From Microbacterium amylolyticum (GTDB lineage: Bacteria; Actinomycetota; Actinomycetes; Actinomycetales; Microbacteriaceae), in assembly GCF_011046975.1 (NCBI RefSeq), contig NZ_CP049253.1:1488001-1552000 (forward strand): a DNA stretch of 64,000 nt, given 5' to 3'. The position numbers and the translations under genes are program-made. How positions within the stretch are numbered: the first letter of the stretch is position 1; every line of letters begins with the position of its first letter. The notes under the pieces are model-generated. The model was not told the DNA's origin and searched no databases. It saw only the letters and a program-made list of their open reading frames with translations. Positions 8,676 to 16,726 of the stretch are shown here, in pieces.

Positions 8676-9820
8676 GCTGTGCCTCCCTCGAACGATGCCT
8701 CGTATTCGGCCAACCACGCCGCCTGCTGTTCCATGAGGGCGTGCGGTTCGGAGTACACGTGCGCGAACATGCTGTCCGCTGTGGGCTCCGGAAGCTTCAC
8801 GATCCGCTCTCGTGCATCAGCCGAGAGCTCATCACCTTCCCGCTCCACATCGGCGAAGAAGGCGGCATCGGCGCCCCGCGCTTCGAGGAACGCCTTCATC
8901 CGCGAGATCGGGTCCTTCGCGTCCCACGCCGCTTCTTCTTCGCGGGTGCGGTACTTGGTGGGGTCATCGCTTGTCGTGTGTGCGCCTCGGCGATACGTGA
9001 CCGCCTCGATCGCCCGCGGCCCTCCGCCCGTTCGTGCCTCGTCCAGCAACATGCGCGAAACGGCATACGATGCGAGCACATCGTTGCCGTCGATGCGCAC
9101 ACTGGGGATGCCATACCCGGCGGAACGCTCGACAAGAGGCGCCTTCGCCTGCGTGGAAACGGGAACCGAGATCGCCCAGTGGTTGTTCTGTAGGAAGAAC
9201 AGCTGCGGCGTGTTGTACGACGCGGCGAACACCATCGCCTCGTGAACATCGCCCTCGCTCGCGGCTCCATCACCGTAGTAAACGACGACGGCCTCGTCCG
9301 TATCGACGTCGCCGCTTCCGGCGCGGCCGTCAAAGTTCAGGCCCATCGCCAGCCCCGTTGCGTGCAGCGTCTGCGTTCCGAGCACGAGAGTGTAGAGGCG
9401 CGTGTTCCCGTTCTTGGGGTCTGTCGGGTCCCACCCTCCGTGCGTTGTTCCGCGCATGAGACCGAGGATGTCGACCGGGTCGACGCCCCGAATTTTCGCG
9501 ACAACGTGCTCGCGATAAGACGGGAAGATCGTGTCCTGCGCACGTGTGGCCCGCGCGGAGCCGACCTGCGCGGCCTCCTGGCCCCAGGACGGTGGCCACA
9601 GCGCGAGCTGACCCTGCCGCTGAAGAAGGGTCGCCTGCCGGTCGAAGGCTCGGATGACCGCCATATCGCGGTACATCTGCCGGAGCGCGTCGTCGTCGAG
9701 GGTGTCGACGATCGCACGGTACGGCTCTGCCTGCTCGTTTGGCGCAAGCGTTCCGTCCGGCTGAAGGAAGCGCACCACGGCGTCGTCAGCCGCGGGGTTC
9801 AGGTTCTGTGCCGATGTCAC
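8672..9820 (-). CDS. 2-oxoacid dehydrogenase E1 component, alpha subunit
   Basis: A 382-residue subunit carrying the thiamine diphosphate motif: GDGAASEGDVHEAMVFAASYNTPQLFFLQNN contains the GDG...NN signature near residues 190-220. Other family marks are LWPPSWGQEAAQVG and FPSYREH. It is the first gene of the E1-alpha/E1-beta/E2 operon, acting in the cytoplasm in oxidative decarboxylation of a branched-chain 2-oxoacid or pyruvate. The roughly 50-residue N-terminal extension before the conserved core (ADDAVVRFLQPDGTL) is seen in branched-chain-type E1-alpha proteins, which slightly favours that substrate. No clear promoter or operator was recognised in the 68 bases upstream. Confidence 0.93.
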   Translation of the reverse strand: MTSAQNLNPAADDAVVRFLQPDGTLAPNEQAEPYRAIVDTLDDDALRQMYRDMAVIRAFDRQATLLQRQGQLALWPPSWGQEAAQVGSARATRAQDTIFPSYREHVVAKIRGVDPVDILGLMRGTTHGGWDPTDPKNGNTRLYTLVLGTQTLHATGLAMGLNFDGRAGSGDVDTDEAVVVYYGDGAASEGDVHEAMVFAASYNTPQLFFLQNNHWAISVPVSTQAKAPLVERSAGYGIPSVRIDGNDVLASYAVSRMLLDEARTGGGPRAIEAVTYRRGAHTTSDDPTKYRTREEEAAWDAKDPISRMKAFLEARGADAAFFADVEREGDELSADARERIVKLPEPTADSMFAHVYSEPHALMEQQAAWLAEYEASFEGGTA

Positions 9821-9888
9821 CGTTCCACGCTATGCCCCCCGGCTGATGAGTGTGCCGAAAGGATGCCCACAACGCATCGGCGTTTCCT

Positions 9889-10128
9889 CTAGTGGATGAT
9901 CACAACGATCAGAGGTGCAGAACGAAAAACCCGCCGGAGCTCAAGCTCCGGCGGGTTGGTGTCTGGCGAACGACGTTCGCGTAACAGACACCGATAATCA
10001 GCGGCGAGCTGAGTAGCGACCACCACCCAGGCGGCAATCCCGGCGATGAGCATGATCGCCCCGGCAATGATGATGAGGGCGGAAAGAACCTTCGGAGCTC
10101 GGTGAGGCGTAGCGGTGGTGTCGGACAC
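9889..10128 (-). CDS. Small one-helix membrane protein, probably C-terminally truncated
   Basis: A 79-residue frame starting at GTG 10128 with AGGGAGA upstream. It has one convincing membrane segment (VLSALIIIAGAIMLIAGIAAWVVVATQLA). This start resembles the N-terminus of a four-helix membrane family often labelled LigA-like in Microbacteriaceae, which runs to about 150 residues. After ATQLAADY the sequence becomes unlike a membrane protein and reads straight through a strong hairpin at 9928-9957, so the 3' part is probably lost and the remaining frame is a remnant. The family assignment is from memory of the N-terminal pattern and is tentative. Confidence 0.5.
   Translation of the reverse strand: MSDTTATPHRAPKVLSALIIIAGAIMLIAGIAAWVVVATQLAADYRCLLRERRSPDTNPPELELRRVFRSAPLIVVIIH
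9928..9957. terminator. Strong hairpin terminator
   Basis: A 13-bp perfect stem (AACCCGCCGGAGC and its complement) with a TCAA loop. It is flanked by A-rich sequence on the left, which becomes a T-run on the minus strand (GTTTTTCG). It lies inside the 3' part of the small membrane frame at 9889-10128, which argues that the frame no longer ends where it originally did. A second inverted repeat, GTGTCTG/CAGACAC with a GCGAAC/GTTCGC core, adjoins it at 9959-9991. Confidence 0.75.
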
Positions 10129-10198
10129 AGTGGTCTCCCTTGTTGACGAAACGGGAAGCCAAAAATGTCTATACAAAGCTATGGATCGCCTGCGGCCG

Positions 10199-10230
10199 CG
10201 TAGCCCGCCGACACATTCTGGCGGGCTACG
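10199..10230 (-). terminator. Terminator hairpin after purB
   Basis: An 11-bp perfect stem (CGTAGCCCGCC at 10199-10209, complement at 10220-10230) with a 10-base loop, seven bases past the purB stop on the minus strand. There is no clear U-tract, which is common in high-GC genomes. Confidence 0.65.
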
Positions 10231-10237
10231 CGAACCC

Positions 10238-11626
10238 CTACTTCTCGAGCTTCGACCGAACGAGGCTCTCGGCGAGGCCCGCGTAGCCTGCGGGTGTCAG
10301 CGCCTTCAGTCGGCCCTTCGCCTCGTCAGAGATGTTCAGTCCGTCCACGAACACCGTCAGGTCCTCGGCTCCGATGCGGTGACCTCGCGTCAAATCCTTG
10401 AGCAGAGCATAGGGATCTGTGATGTCCGACCGGCCCGCGACGACCTCGGCACGGATCACCGTCTGGATGGCCTCGGCGAGCACTTCCCAGTTGCGGTCCA
10501 GATCGGCCAGCAGAACATCACGTGCGAGCGCGATCTGGTCAAGGCCTCCACGCAGATTGTTCAGCGCAAGAAGCGAGTGTCCGAATGCCACGCCGATGTT
10601 GCGCTGGGTGGTGGAGTCGGTGAGGTCGCGCTGCATGCGCGAGGTCACGAGGGTCTGCGCAAGCGTCGCAAACAGCCCACCCGCGATTTCGAGGTTCGCC
10701 TCGGCGTTCTCGAACTTAATCGGGTTGATCTTGTGCGGCATCGTCGACGACCCCGTGGCTCCCGCAACCGGAATCTGCGTGAAGTAGCCGAGCGAGATGT
10801 AGGTCCATATGTCCTGCGCGAGGTTGTGCAGAATCGCGCCGGCGTGCTTGACGTGGTCGTACAGTTCTGCCTGCCAGTCGTGCGGCTCGATCTGCGTCGT
10901 CAGGGGGTTGTATCCCAGCCCGATGCCCTCGATAAACGTCTGTGTGAGAGCAGGCCAGTCCGCTGCCGGTTCGGCGGCGATGTGAGCTGACCAGGTTCCG
11001 GTCGCACCAGAGAACTTCGCCAGGTACTCCGTCTGCTCGATGCGCGAGAGCACGCGCTCCAGGCGCCAAACAAAGACACCGAGTTCCTTGCCCATCGTCG
11101 TCGGCGTTGCCGGCTGACCGTGGGTGCGGGCGAGCATGGGCGCGTCGGCGAGCTCCAGCGACACCGTGCGGAGCTTCTCGATGACGTCACGGAAGGCGGG
11201 AAGCCAGACCTCTTTTACGGCCCGCTGGACCGTGAGGGCGTAGGACGCCGAGTTGATGTCCTCGCTGGTGCACGCGAAGTGGGTGAGCTCCGCAAGAGCA
11301 TCGAGGCCCAGCTGTGAGAGACGCTCGCGCACGAAGTACTCGATGGCCTTCACATCGTGGCGGGTGACGGCCTCGCGCTCGGCCAGCCAGTCGATCTCCT
11401 CCTGCCCGAACTCACGGTAGGCGAGGCGCAGCTGTTCCTTCACGTCACCCGCAAGCGGTTCCGTTCCGAACAGGCGGTTATCGGTCAGGTGAATCAGCCA
11501 CTCCACCTCAACTTCGACCCGCGCCCTGTTCAGGCCGGCCTCCGAGAGGTAGTTCGCCAGCGGCGCGACCGCTGAGCGGTAGCGTCCATCGAGCGGACTA
11601 AGGGGCTGAAGGGGAAAATCGGCCAT
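10238..11626 (-). CDS. purB: Adenylosuccinate lyase
   Basis: A 462-residue purine enzyme of the fumarase/aspartase superfamily. It cleaves succinyl-AICAR and adenylosuccinate, releasing fumarate, in the cytoplasm. The superfamily signature GSSTMPHKINPIKFENAEA is intact near residue 300, with the upstream conserved blocks SEDINS and RTHGQPATPTTMGKE. ATG 11626 gives MADFPLQPLSPLDGRYRS, the usual start with the PLDGRY motif. It is monocistronic, with a terminator at 10199-10230. The arrangement is of the longer PurB subtype that keeps a C-terminal helical extension. Confidence 0.95.
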   Translation of the reverse strand: MADFPLQPLSPLDGRYRSAVAPLANYLSEAGLNRARVEVEVEWLIHLTDNRLFGTEPLAGDVKEQLRLAYREFGQEEIDWLAEREAVTRHDVKAIEYFVRERLSQLGLDALAELTHFACTSEDINSASYALTVQRAVKEVWLPAFRDVIEKLRTVSLELADAPMLARTHGQPATPTTMGKELGVFVWRLERVLSRIEQTEYLAKFSGATGTWSAHIAAEPAADWPALTQTFIEGIGLGYNPLTTQIEPHDWQAELYDHVKHAGAILHNLAQDIWTYISLGYFTQIPVAGATGSSTMPHKINPIKFENAEANLEIAGGLFATLAQTLVTSRMQRDLTDSTTQRNIGVAFGHSLLALNNLRGGLDQIALARDVLLADLDRNWEVLAEAIQTVIRAEVVAGRSDITDPYALLKDLTRGHRIGAEDLTVFVDGLNISDEAKGRLKALTPAGYAGLAESLVRSKLEK

Positions 11627-11787
11627 GAGGCACCTCCGGTACGAGGCGGGAAGGGAGCACCTCACACGATACTTGTCCGCGCGCGAGAGACGGAGTTACA
11701 TGTCCACACGCGCCGGTTCGTGAAGTTATCTGACGATCGCCGCTCTCACGCGCGTGACGGCGCCGTTCATCGCGCATCGTTGGCCGT

Positions 11788-12057
11788 ATGTACAGCATGT
11801 CAATCGGAGAGCAGGCACGGCAGGCGCTCACGGATGCCGCCGCGGCGATGGAGCGCGGCCGCGGCGAGGCGGAATATGCGATGCGGTTGCTCCAGGCCGT
11901 CGCGGGCGACATCGCCTGGCGTTCCCCGGCGTCGGAGCGGTTTCACGAATCGACGTGGGACATCGCCGGAGAGCTGGCGGGAATCGTCGAGTCCTTCGAC
12001 TCGGAGGCCGCCCTGTTTCGCACACAGGCCCAGTACGTCGAAAGCCTGCCCCTATGA
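11788..12057 (+). CDS. Small helical WXG100-like protein
   Basis: An 89-residue, largely helical, Ala-rich protein. The centre (DIAWRSPASERFHESTWDIAGEL) matches the helix-W-x-x-helix hairpin of the ESAT-6/WXG100 fold, though the turn reads WRS rather than WxG. It overlaps the next gene by four bases (ATGA), so the two products are probably made together. Proteins of this form are type VII secretion substrates or partners that chaperone a larger secreted protein. No type VII core component (EccC, EccD) is in the window, so secretion is an inference. Confidence 0.6.
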   Translation: MYSMSIGEQARQALTDAAAAMERGRGEAEYAMRLLQAVAGDIAWRSPASERFHESTWDIAGELAGIVESFDSEAALFRTQAQYVESLPL

Positions 12058-13409
12058 GCCTCACGGTCACGCACGGCGCAATCGTCGAAGTCAACCCCGA
12101 TGAGCTCAGGACCATGGCACAGCGCGTGGACAACGTACCCGCAGAAGCACGGCGCGCACAGGCGAGTTGCCTCGCCGCCGATCAGCACCGCGCCCTCGTT
12201 CCGCCCGAGATCCCCATCGGATGGACAGGGCGCACACTGATCCCTTCTCGCCTCGATCGCGTTATCCACGATCTCGAGACACTCGCGGTCTCCCTTCGCC
12301 ACGCGGCAGACGTCTACGAGCTGGTGGAAGGGCGCATGCGCGCTTATATGTTCTCCGAAGCGGGTGCCACCGTGCCGGAAGATGAGTTGGTTCACCTGGT
12401 GCGGCTCAGGCATGCTCATCCCGATGCGGCCGCGGCCGCCGATCGAGCGTTCGACGCCTGGCAGACCCTCACCCGAATGCGGATGGTCAATGACTGGGCA
12501 TACACGCCATCGCCTTCCCCGTTCATCCGCGGCGGAGACCTGGCAATGGTGCTCACCGTGGGGTTGTCGATGTTTCGCGCCGGCGCACGCATGGGCCCGG
12601 GATCGACGGGGGAGCTCCGCCGACAGCAGAATCGCAGCGGCAGCGCCGCGGCTGGGCCACCACCACGCATGGAGGTTGCCACGTCGCGCTCCGCGGCCCC
12701 GTCCACGATCGCTGAGTCGATTCGCCGAATCCCGAACGATGAGGGAAACGGCTATGACGCCCGCGACAGAGTACGCGTCGATCGGTACACCATGCCCGAC
12801 GGCAGCGCCCGGTACGTGACGTACATCGCAGGGTCACAGGGCAACCCCCTCGACCCGAGCGACCCCTGGTCCTGGCAGCGAAACCTGGGCCTGTATTTGG
12901 GAGAACGCGAATCGGCGGGGTACGACTTCACTGTCGAGGCACTGCGTCAGGCCGGCGCCCAGCCCGGAGATGTTGTTGAGGTGCACGGGTTCTCACAGGG
13001 AGCGATGATCGCTCAGCGAGTCGCCACCGACAGCGACTTCGACGTGCAGCGCGTCACGATCGTCGGCTCGCCGCAGCACGCGGTGCTCGGCGACGACGCC
13101 ACCGCCCTCACCATCGCGCATACGGACGATCCGGTGGCGGCGCTGGCGGCGGGAGGGTCTCCCAGCACCCTGGCGGATGAGGACAGTGTGCTGGTCACCC
13201 GGCGCCATGCCGATGGCGGAGGGCCGCTCTGGGACCCGTGGGTCGCCGGATCACACCGGGTAAACAGCTACGCCGAAACCGCTCGAGTGTTCGAGGAATC
13301 CGGCGATCCGCGGGTCGGGGGCTTCCGAGAGCATCTCGCCGATCTCGGCGGCGCTGAGAGCGTCGAGCGCTTTGTGTTCTCCGTGCCGGAACAGGAGAAA
13401 GGTGACTAG
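12054..13409 (+). CDS. Predicted alpha/beta-hydrolase with helical N-terminal domain, WXG-pair partner
   Basis: A 451-residue protein starting at ATG 12054, inside the stop of the WXG-like gene. The first ~170 residues are helical (NPDELRTMAQRVDNVPAEARRAQ...) and resemble the pairing domain of large type VII substrates. After a Pro/Ser-rich linker, residues ~235-440 look like a lipase-type hydrolase: RVDRYTMPDGSARYVTYIAGSQGNP, then VVEVHGFSQGAMIAQRVA with the nucleophile elbow GFSQG, and a late His near VAGSHRVNSYA that could complete the triad. No signal peptide is seen, consistent with export through its partner. The substrate is unknown. The stop overlaps the convergent gene at 13406. Confidence 0.65.
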   Translation: MSLTVTHGAIVEVNPDELRTMAQRVDNVPAEARRAQASCLAADQHRALVPPEIPIGWTGRTLIPSRLDRVIHDLETLAVSLRHAADVYELVEGRMRAYMFSEAGATVPEDELVHLVRLRHAHPDAAAAADRAFDAWQTLTRMRMVNDWAYTPSPSPFIRGGDLAMVLTVGLSMFRAGARMGPGSTGELRRQQNRSGSAAAGPPPRMEVATSRSAAPSTIAESIRRIPNDEGNGYDARDRVRVDRYTMPDGSARYVTYIAGSQGNPLDPSDPWSWQRNLGLYLGERESAGYDFTVEALRQAGAQPGDVVEVHGFSQGAMIAQRVATDSDFDVQRVTIVGSPQHAVLGDDATALTIAHTDDPVAALAAGGSPSTLADEDSVLVTRRHADGGGPLWDPWVAGSHRVNSYAETARVFEESGDPRVGGFREHLADLGGAESVERFVFSVPEQEKGD

Positions 13410-13801
13410 CGGCGCTTCTTCTGGGGGCGCAGAACGATTCCGAAGATCATGTTGATGATCGCGAGGATGATGCCGGCTCCTACACCGCTCCAGAAGCCGC
13501 CCACATCCAGGCCCCAGTGCCAGAAACTCGTGAACCAGGCGGTGATCAGCAGCAGGAAACCGTTCATCGCCAGCGCGATGAGCCCCAGCGTCAGCACGAA
13601 CAGGGGGAACGCCACGACCTTGATGATCGGGCGGATGATCGCGTTAACGATCCCGAACAGCGCACCGATGGCGACGAGAGTGAACAGGAACCACCACATG
13701 TCGTCGCCGCCGAACGGCGTGATGCTCACGCTAAGAAACGGAATGAGCGTGAGCACCCAAATGGCGAAGCCATTCATGATCGATGTGATGAGAAATCTCA
13801 T
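13406..13801 (-). CDS. Phage holin family (4_2-type) membrane protein
   Basis: A 131-residue membrane protein with four hydrophobic segments (GFAIWVLTLIPFL, FLFTLVAIGALFGIVNAII, FPLFVLTLGLIALAMNGFLLLI, VGAGIILAIINMIFGIVL) and a basic tail QKKRR. The central RPIIKVVAFPLFVLTLGL pattern is the family mark. Despite the name this is a widespread chromosomal family of unknown role, not evidence of a prophage here. ATG 13801 is preferred over an upstream start that would add 14 non-hydrophobic residues. Confidence 0.8.
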   Translation of the reverse strand: MRFLITSIMNGFAIWVLTLIPFLSVSITPFGGDDMWWFLFTLVAIGALFGIVNAIIRPIIKVVAFPLFVLTLGLIALAMNGFLLLITAWFTSFWHWGLDVGGFWSGVGAGIILAIINMIFGIVLRPQKKRR

Positions 13802-13945
13802 GCGCCCATCGTGGCACCCCGCCGCAGGCCATCCGCTGAGCATGTCCCGTGAGGGAGGTGTGGCACGCGGCGCACCACGGAAAAGTGAGCGGACCGCACA
13901 CTCAGGGGTGCTGAACAGCTGGCAACATGACCTAAAGTCGATCGC

Positions 13946-15007
13946 GTGACTGACACACCTGTTCTGCCTCGTATCCGTCCTGAGATTGCGGCGCTTCCTC
14001 CCTACCGCCAGGGTCGCCCCGCCGATTCGACGGGTTTCAAGCTCTCGAGCAACGAGAACCCCTTCGATCCGCTTCCCGGTGTGATCGACGCGGTCCGCGG
14101 TGCGGTCACGCTGAACCGGTACCCCGACGCCACCGCCGGCCGACTGCGCGCCGCGCTCGGTGCTCGCTACGGCGTCGACCCCGATCAGGTACTGATCGGC
14201 GCGGGCAGCGTTTCCCTTCTCGCCGGTTTTCTGCAGGCCGCCGCCGGCCCCGGGGACGAAGTCATCTACGCGTGGCGTTCCTTCGAGGCCTATCCCTCAC
14301 TGACGCTCGTCGCCGGCGGCACCAGCGTGCAGGTTCCGAACCGGCCCGATGGTGGACACGATCTGCAGGCGATGGCGGCGGCGATCACGGAACGCACCCG
14401 GTGCATCCTCGTGTGCTCGCCGAACAATCCCACGGGCCCGATCGTGACGAGCGCCGAGTTCGGTGAATTCCTCGCGCAGGTCCCTTCCGATGTGCTCGTC
14501 TTGTTGGACGAGGCCTACGCCGAGTTCGTCACGGATGACGAGGCCGTCGATGGCATCGCCGAACGCGTGTTCGATGCACACCCCAACGTCGTCGTGCTGC
14601 GCACGTTCTCGAAGGCGTACGGCCTGGCTGCTCTGCGAGTGGGCTACGCGATCGGACACAGCCGGGTGCTCGACGGCGCACGGGCCACCCAAATGCCCCT
14701 GTCCGTGACGGAGCAGGCAGAAGAAGCAGCCCTGGCCAGCCTCGCGCACGAGGACGAAATGGCGGAGCGCGTGCGCACTCTCATCGATCGTCGTGACCGC
14801 CTCGCGGCGCAGCTGCGCGACACGGGCTGGGACATTCCCGTGTCACACGGCAACTTCGTGTGGTTGCCAACAACGGACCCGTCCGTCGCGGCCGCGTTCG
14901 ACGCCGCGGGCATCGTGGTGCGACCGTTCCCCGAGGGCGTGCGGATCTCGGTCGGAGAAGAGGAATCGATCGCCCGCGTTGTCGAGGTTGTCGGGACGCT
15001 GGCCTAA
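13946..15007 (+). CDS. hisC: Histidinol-phosphate aminotransferase
   Basis: A 353-residue PLP enzyme of fold type I. It interconverts histidinol phosphate and imidazole-acetol phosphate in histidine synthesis. The substrate and cofactor marks are in place: KLSSNENPF near the N-terminus, [17 protein letters not shown] with the PLP-contacting Asp, and the Schiff-base Lys in [18 protein letters not shown] near residue 220. A role as an aromatic aminotransferase (Pat) is possible because this subfamily overlaps with HisC and the gene stands alone rather than in a his operon. The start is GTG 13946. Confidence 0.88.
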   Translation: MTDTPVLPRIRPEIAALPPYRQGRPADSTGFKLSSNENPFDPLPGVIDAVRGAVTLNRYPDATAGRLRAALGARYGVDPDQVLIGAGSVSLLAGFLQAAAGPGDEVIYAWRSFEAYPSLTLVAGGTSVQVPNRPDGGHDLQAMAAAITERTRCILVCSPNNPTGPIVTSAEFGEFLAQVPSDVLVLLDEAYAEFVTDDEAVDGIAERVFDAHPNVVVLRTFSKAYGLAALRVGYAIGHSRVLDGARATQMPLSVTEQAEEAALASLAHEDEMAERVRTLIDRRDRLAAQLRDTGWDIPVSHGNFVWLPTTDPSVAAAFDAAGIVVRPFPEGVRISVGEEESIARVVEVVGTLA

Positions 15008-15010
15008 CGA

Positions 15011-15040
15011 CGAGTGGCACCGGTGCTCCGGCGCTACTCG
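15011..15040. terminator. Hairpin between convergent hisC and a membrane gene
   Basis: A 13-bp stem with one mismatch and one G-T pair (CGAGTGGCACCGG against CCGGCGCTACTCG) and a TGCT loop. It begins four bases past the hisC stop and overlaps the last codons of the convergent gene, so it could end transcription from both sides. Confidence 0.5.
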
Positions 15041-15372
15041 GTTCGGTTTTCCCCAGGAGCGTCGCCGTCTGCGCCGTCGTCAACATCGTCCTCGTGCTGC
15101 GTGAGGATGGGCTTATCCGTCGGCGTCACGACATCGCGGGGGTCGACAACGAGCAGCAGAAGCGCAAGCCCCAGAAGCACCGCGATGAAAACGATGCCGG
15201 CGAGAATGCCGCCGACGCGCCACGCAGAGGTGACGACCTCAGATCCCGCGCCCGTAAACCCGCCCATCGACATCACGGCAACAAAGCCGGCGAAAAGCGC
15301 GGACGCAAACGCGACCCCCAGAAGCTGAATCGGCTTCATCAGGTCACGACGGGTGGGCTGCTTGTCGGTCAC
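15034..15372 (-). CDS. Two-helix membrane protein with acidic tail
   Basis: A 112-residue protein with two membrane segments (LLGVAFASALFAGFVAVMSM and GGILAGIVFIAVLLGLALLLLVV) and a polar acidic C-terminus (HEDDVDDGADGDAPGENRTE). It is conserved in Microbacteriaceae as I recall, but its function is unknown; database labels such as amino acid transporter are not supported by two helices. It overlaps the gene upstream by four bases (ATGA), so they form a two-gene unit. Confidence 0.7.
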   Translation of the reverse strand: MTDKQPTRRDLMKPIQLLGVAFASALFAGFVAVMSMGGFTGAGSEVVTSAWRVGGILAGIVFIAVLLGLALLLLVVDPRDVVTPTDKPILTQHEDDVDDGADGDAPGENRTE

Positions 15373-15977
15373 GATTCGTCCTTATGCGTGGCTACGGGCG
15401 CGGGCGACGCAGCGCCGATGCCGAGGTAAACGGCCACGATCGCGGCCCATCCGCCGAAGAGGCCGACGCCGATGATCGTTCCCGTCAGGGTGAAGGTGCG
15501 CCCGGCGTCCTCGATGAAGTAGTCGAGCGAATACTGCGGCGACACCACGAGCGAAACCACCGCGAGCAGCAGCGTCAAGGCTCCGACGACCAGGCGGTCG
15601 CGGCGCTCCTGCTCTCCGATATCGCGGGCGCGACGTCCGGACATCAACTCGGCACTGCCCGCGACAACAGCCCAGGCAATCAGTACCCAGTGAAAACGCG
15701 TTGCCGCATCACCCCACGGGAGGAATCCCGCGATCAACGCCAGTGCGTGTACGGCGCCGAGGATCCCGTAGATGCGATCCACGTTTCCGCGGCGGTACGC
15801 GACGAAGCCCCAGAGGAGAATCGCCATCGCGCCGGCGAATACCTGGAAGAGCAGCAGGCTGAACTCGCCGGTTCGCTCCTGCACGAAGGTGGCGGTCAGT
15901 GCGGCCACGGCAACGATGAGGGCCCGGAGCACCAAAACAACACGCGCGTCGCGCGGCGTGACAGAGCGTGCGGGCAT
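15369..15977 (-). CDS. Polytopic membrane protein of unknown function
   Basis: A 202-residue protein with six likely hydrophobic segments, spanning most of its length from residue 12 to 190, with a basic cytosolic patch (SGRRARDIGEQERRDR) in the middle. No enzyme motif is visible; the label acyl-CoA synthetase sometimes attached to such proteins is not supported. Its stop overlaps the start of the 112-residue membrane protein, so the two are translated from one message and may form a complex. Confidence 0.7.
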   Translation of the reverse strand: MPARSVTPRDARVVLVLRALIVAVAALTATFVQERTGEFSLLLFQVFAGAMAILLWGFVAYRRGNVDRIYGILGAVHALALIAGFLPWGDAATRFHWVLIAWAVVAGSAELMSGRRARDIGEQERRDRLVVGALTLLLAVVSLVVSPQYSLDYFIEDAGRTFTLTGTIIGVGLFGGWAAIVAVYLGIGAASPAPVATHKDES

Positions 15978-16038
15978 GCAGGTTCCTTCAGCGGGAGGGG
16001 GTGGTACCCATCCTATTGTTTCCCGCTGATGAATGCCC

Positions 16039-16674
16039 TCAGAGCGTTTCCTTTGCGTCGCCTGTGCGTCGCCCGGCTTCGAGCCGGATCACACGATCGG
16101 CGCACAGCAGGTCTTCGTCATCGTGCGTCACCCAGCCGATCGCCCGACCGCGGGCGGCTTCGTCTTTGAGGATCTGGCGGGTGCGCTCGCGGCTTTCCGC
16201 GTCGAGGCCCGCGGCGGGTTCGTCGAACAGCATGATCGCCGCATCGCGTGCGATGCCCTGCGCGATCAGCGCGCGCTGACGTTGACCACCCGACAGCTCA
16301 TGGATCGATCGCTTCTCGAGATCGATGAGGCCCACGCGCGCAAGCGCGTCATCCACCGCGATCTGCACCTCGCGCCGCGGGCGTCGGCGCGTCCAGGTTC
16401 CCATCAACACGGTTTCGCGCACCGTGAGGGGAAATCCTTCGGGAACGCGGACGCGCTGCACGACAAGCGCGATATCACCCGTGCGCTCAACGACACCACT
16501 CCGCGGCGAGCGCACACCGGCCATGATCTCGACCAGGGTCGACTTACCGGATCCGTTCTCGCCCGCGATCGCCGTGAGTACGCCGGCGTCGAGGCGCGCG
16601 TCAACGTCGTGGAGAACGTCATGGCCCGCGTAGGCGAAGCAAACGCCGCGGGCCAGGAGGGCTGGTGTTGTCAT
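16039..16674 (-). CDS. aztA: Zinc ABC transporter ATP-binding protein AztA
   Basis: A 211-residue ABC ATPase with Walker A GENGSGKS (about residue 40), signature LSGGQRQR, Walker B IMLFDEPAAGLD and switch VTHDD. It is divergent from the aztB-aztD-aztC-aztD genes across a 52-base gap that holds one Zur-like site, so both directions are probably zinc repressed. Together with AztB it would drive uptake of zinc bound by AztC. Assignment to Azt rather than a generic metal ATPase rests on the AztD and AztC genes next door. The C-terminus is short and ends in a polar tail. Confidence 0.85.
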   Translation of the reverse strand: MTTPALLARGVCFAYAGHDVLHDVDARLDAGVLTAIAGENGSGKSTLVEIMAGVRSPRSGVVERTGDIALVVQRVRVPEGFPLTVRETVLMGTWTRRRPRREVQIAVDDALARVGLIDLEKRSIHELSGGQRQRALIAQGIARDAAIMLFDEPAAGLDAESRERTRQILKDEAARGRAIGWVTHDDEDLLCADRVIRLEAGRRTGDAKETL

Positions 16675-16689
16675 TCTGGCAATCCTAAA

Positions 16690-16704
16690 CGATAACCATT
16701 CTCA
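16690..16704. promoter_or_regulatory. Zur box between aztA and aztB
   Basis: The plus strand reads CGATAACCATTCTCA, or TGAGAATGGTTATCG on the other strand, nearly identical to the znuA site. It is the only palindrome in the divergent gap and is followed by an AT-rich stretch (TATATAG) likely to be the -10 region of the rightward promoter. Confidence 0.7.
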
Positions 16705-16726
16705 TCCTCATATATAGTCGTCGAAT

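Noticed and set aside
13406..13801. Holin-family protein as a sign of a prophage
   Set aside because: No other phage gene lies near it, and this family is common as a stand-alone chromosomal membrane protein.
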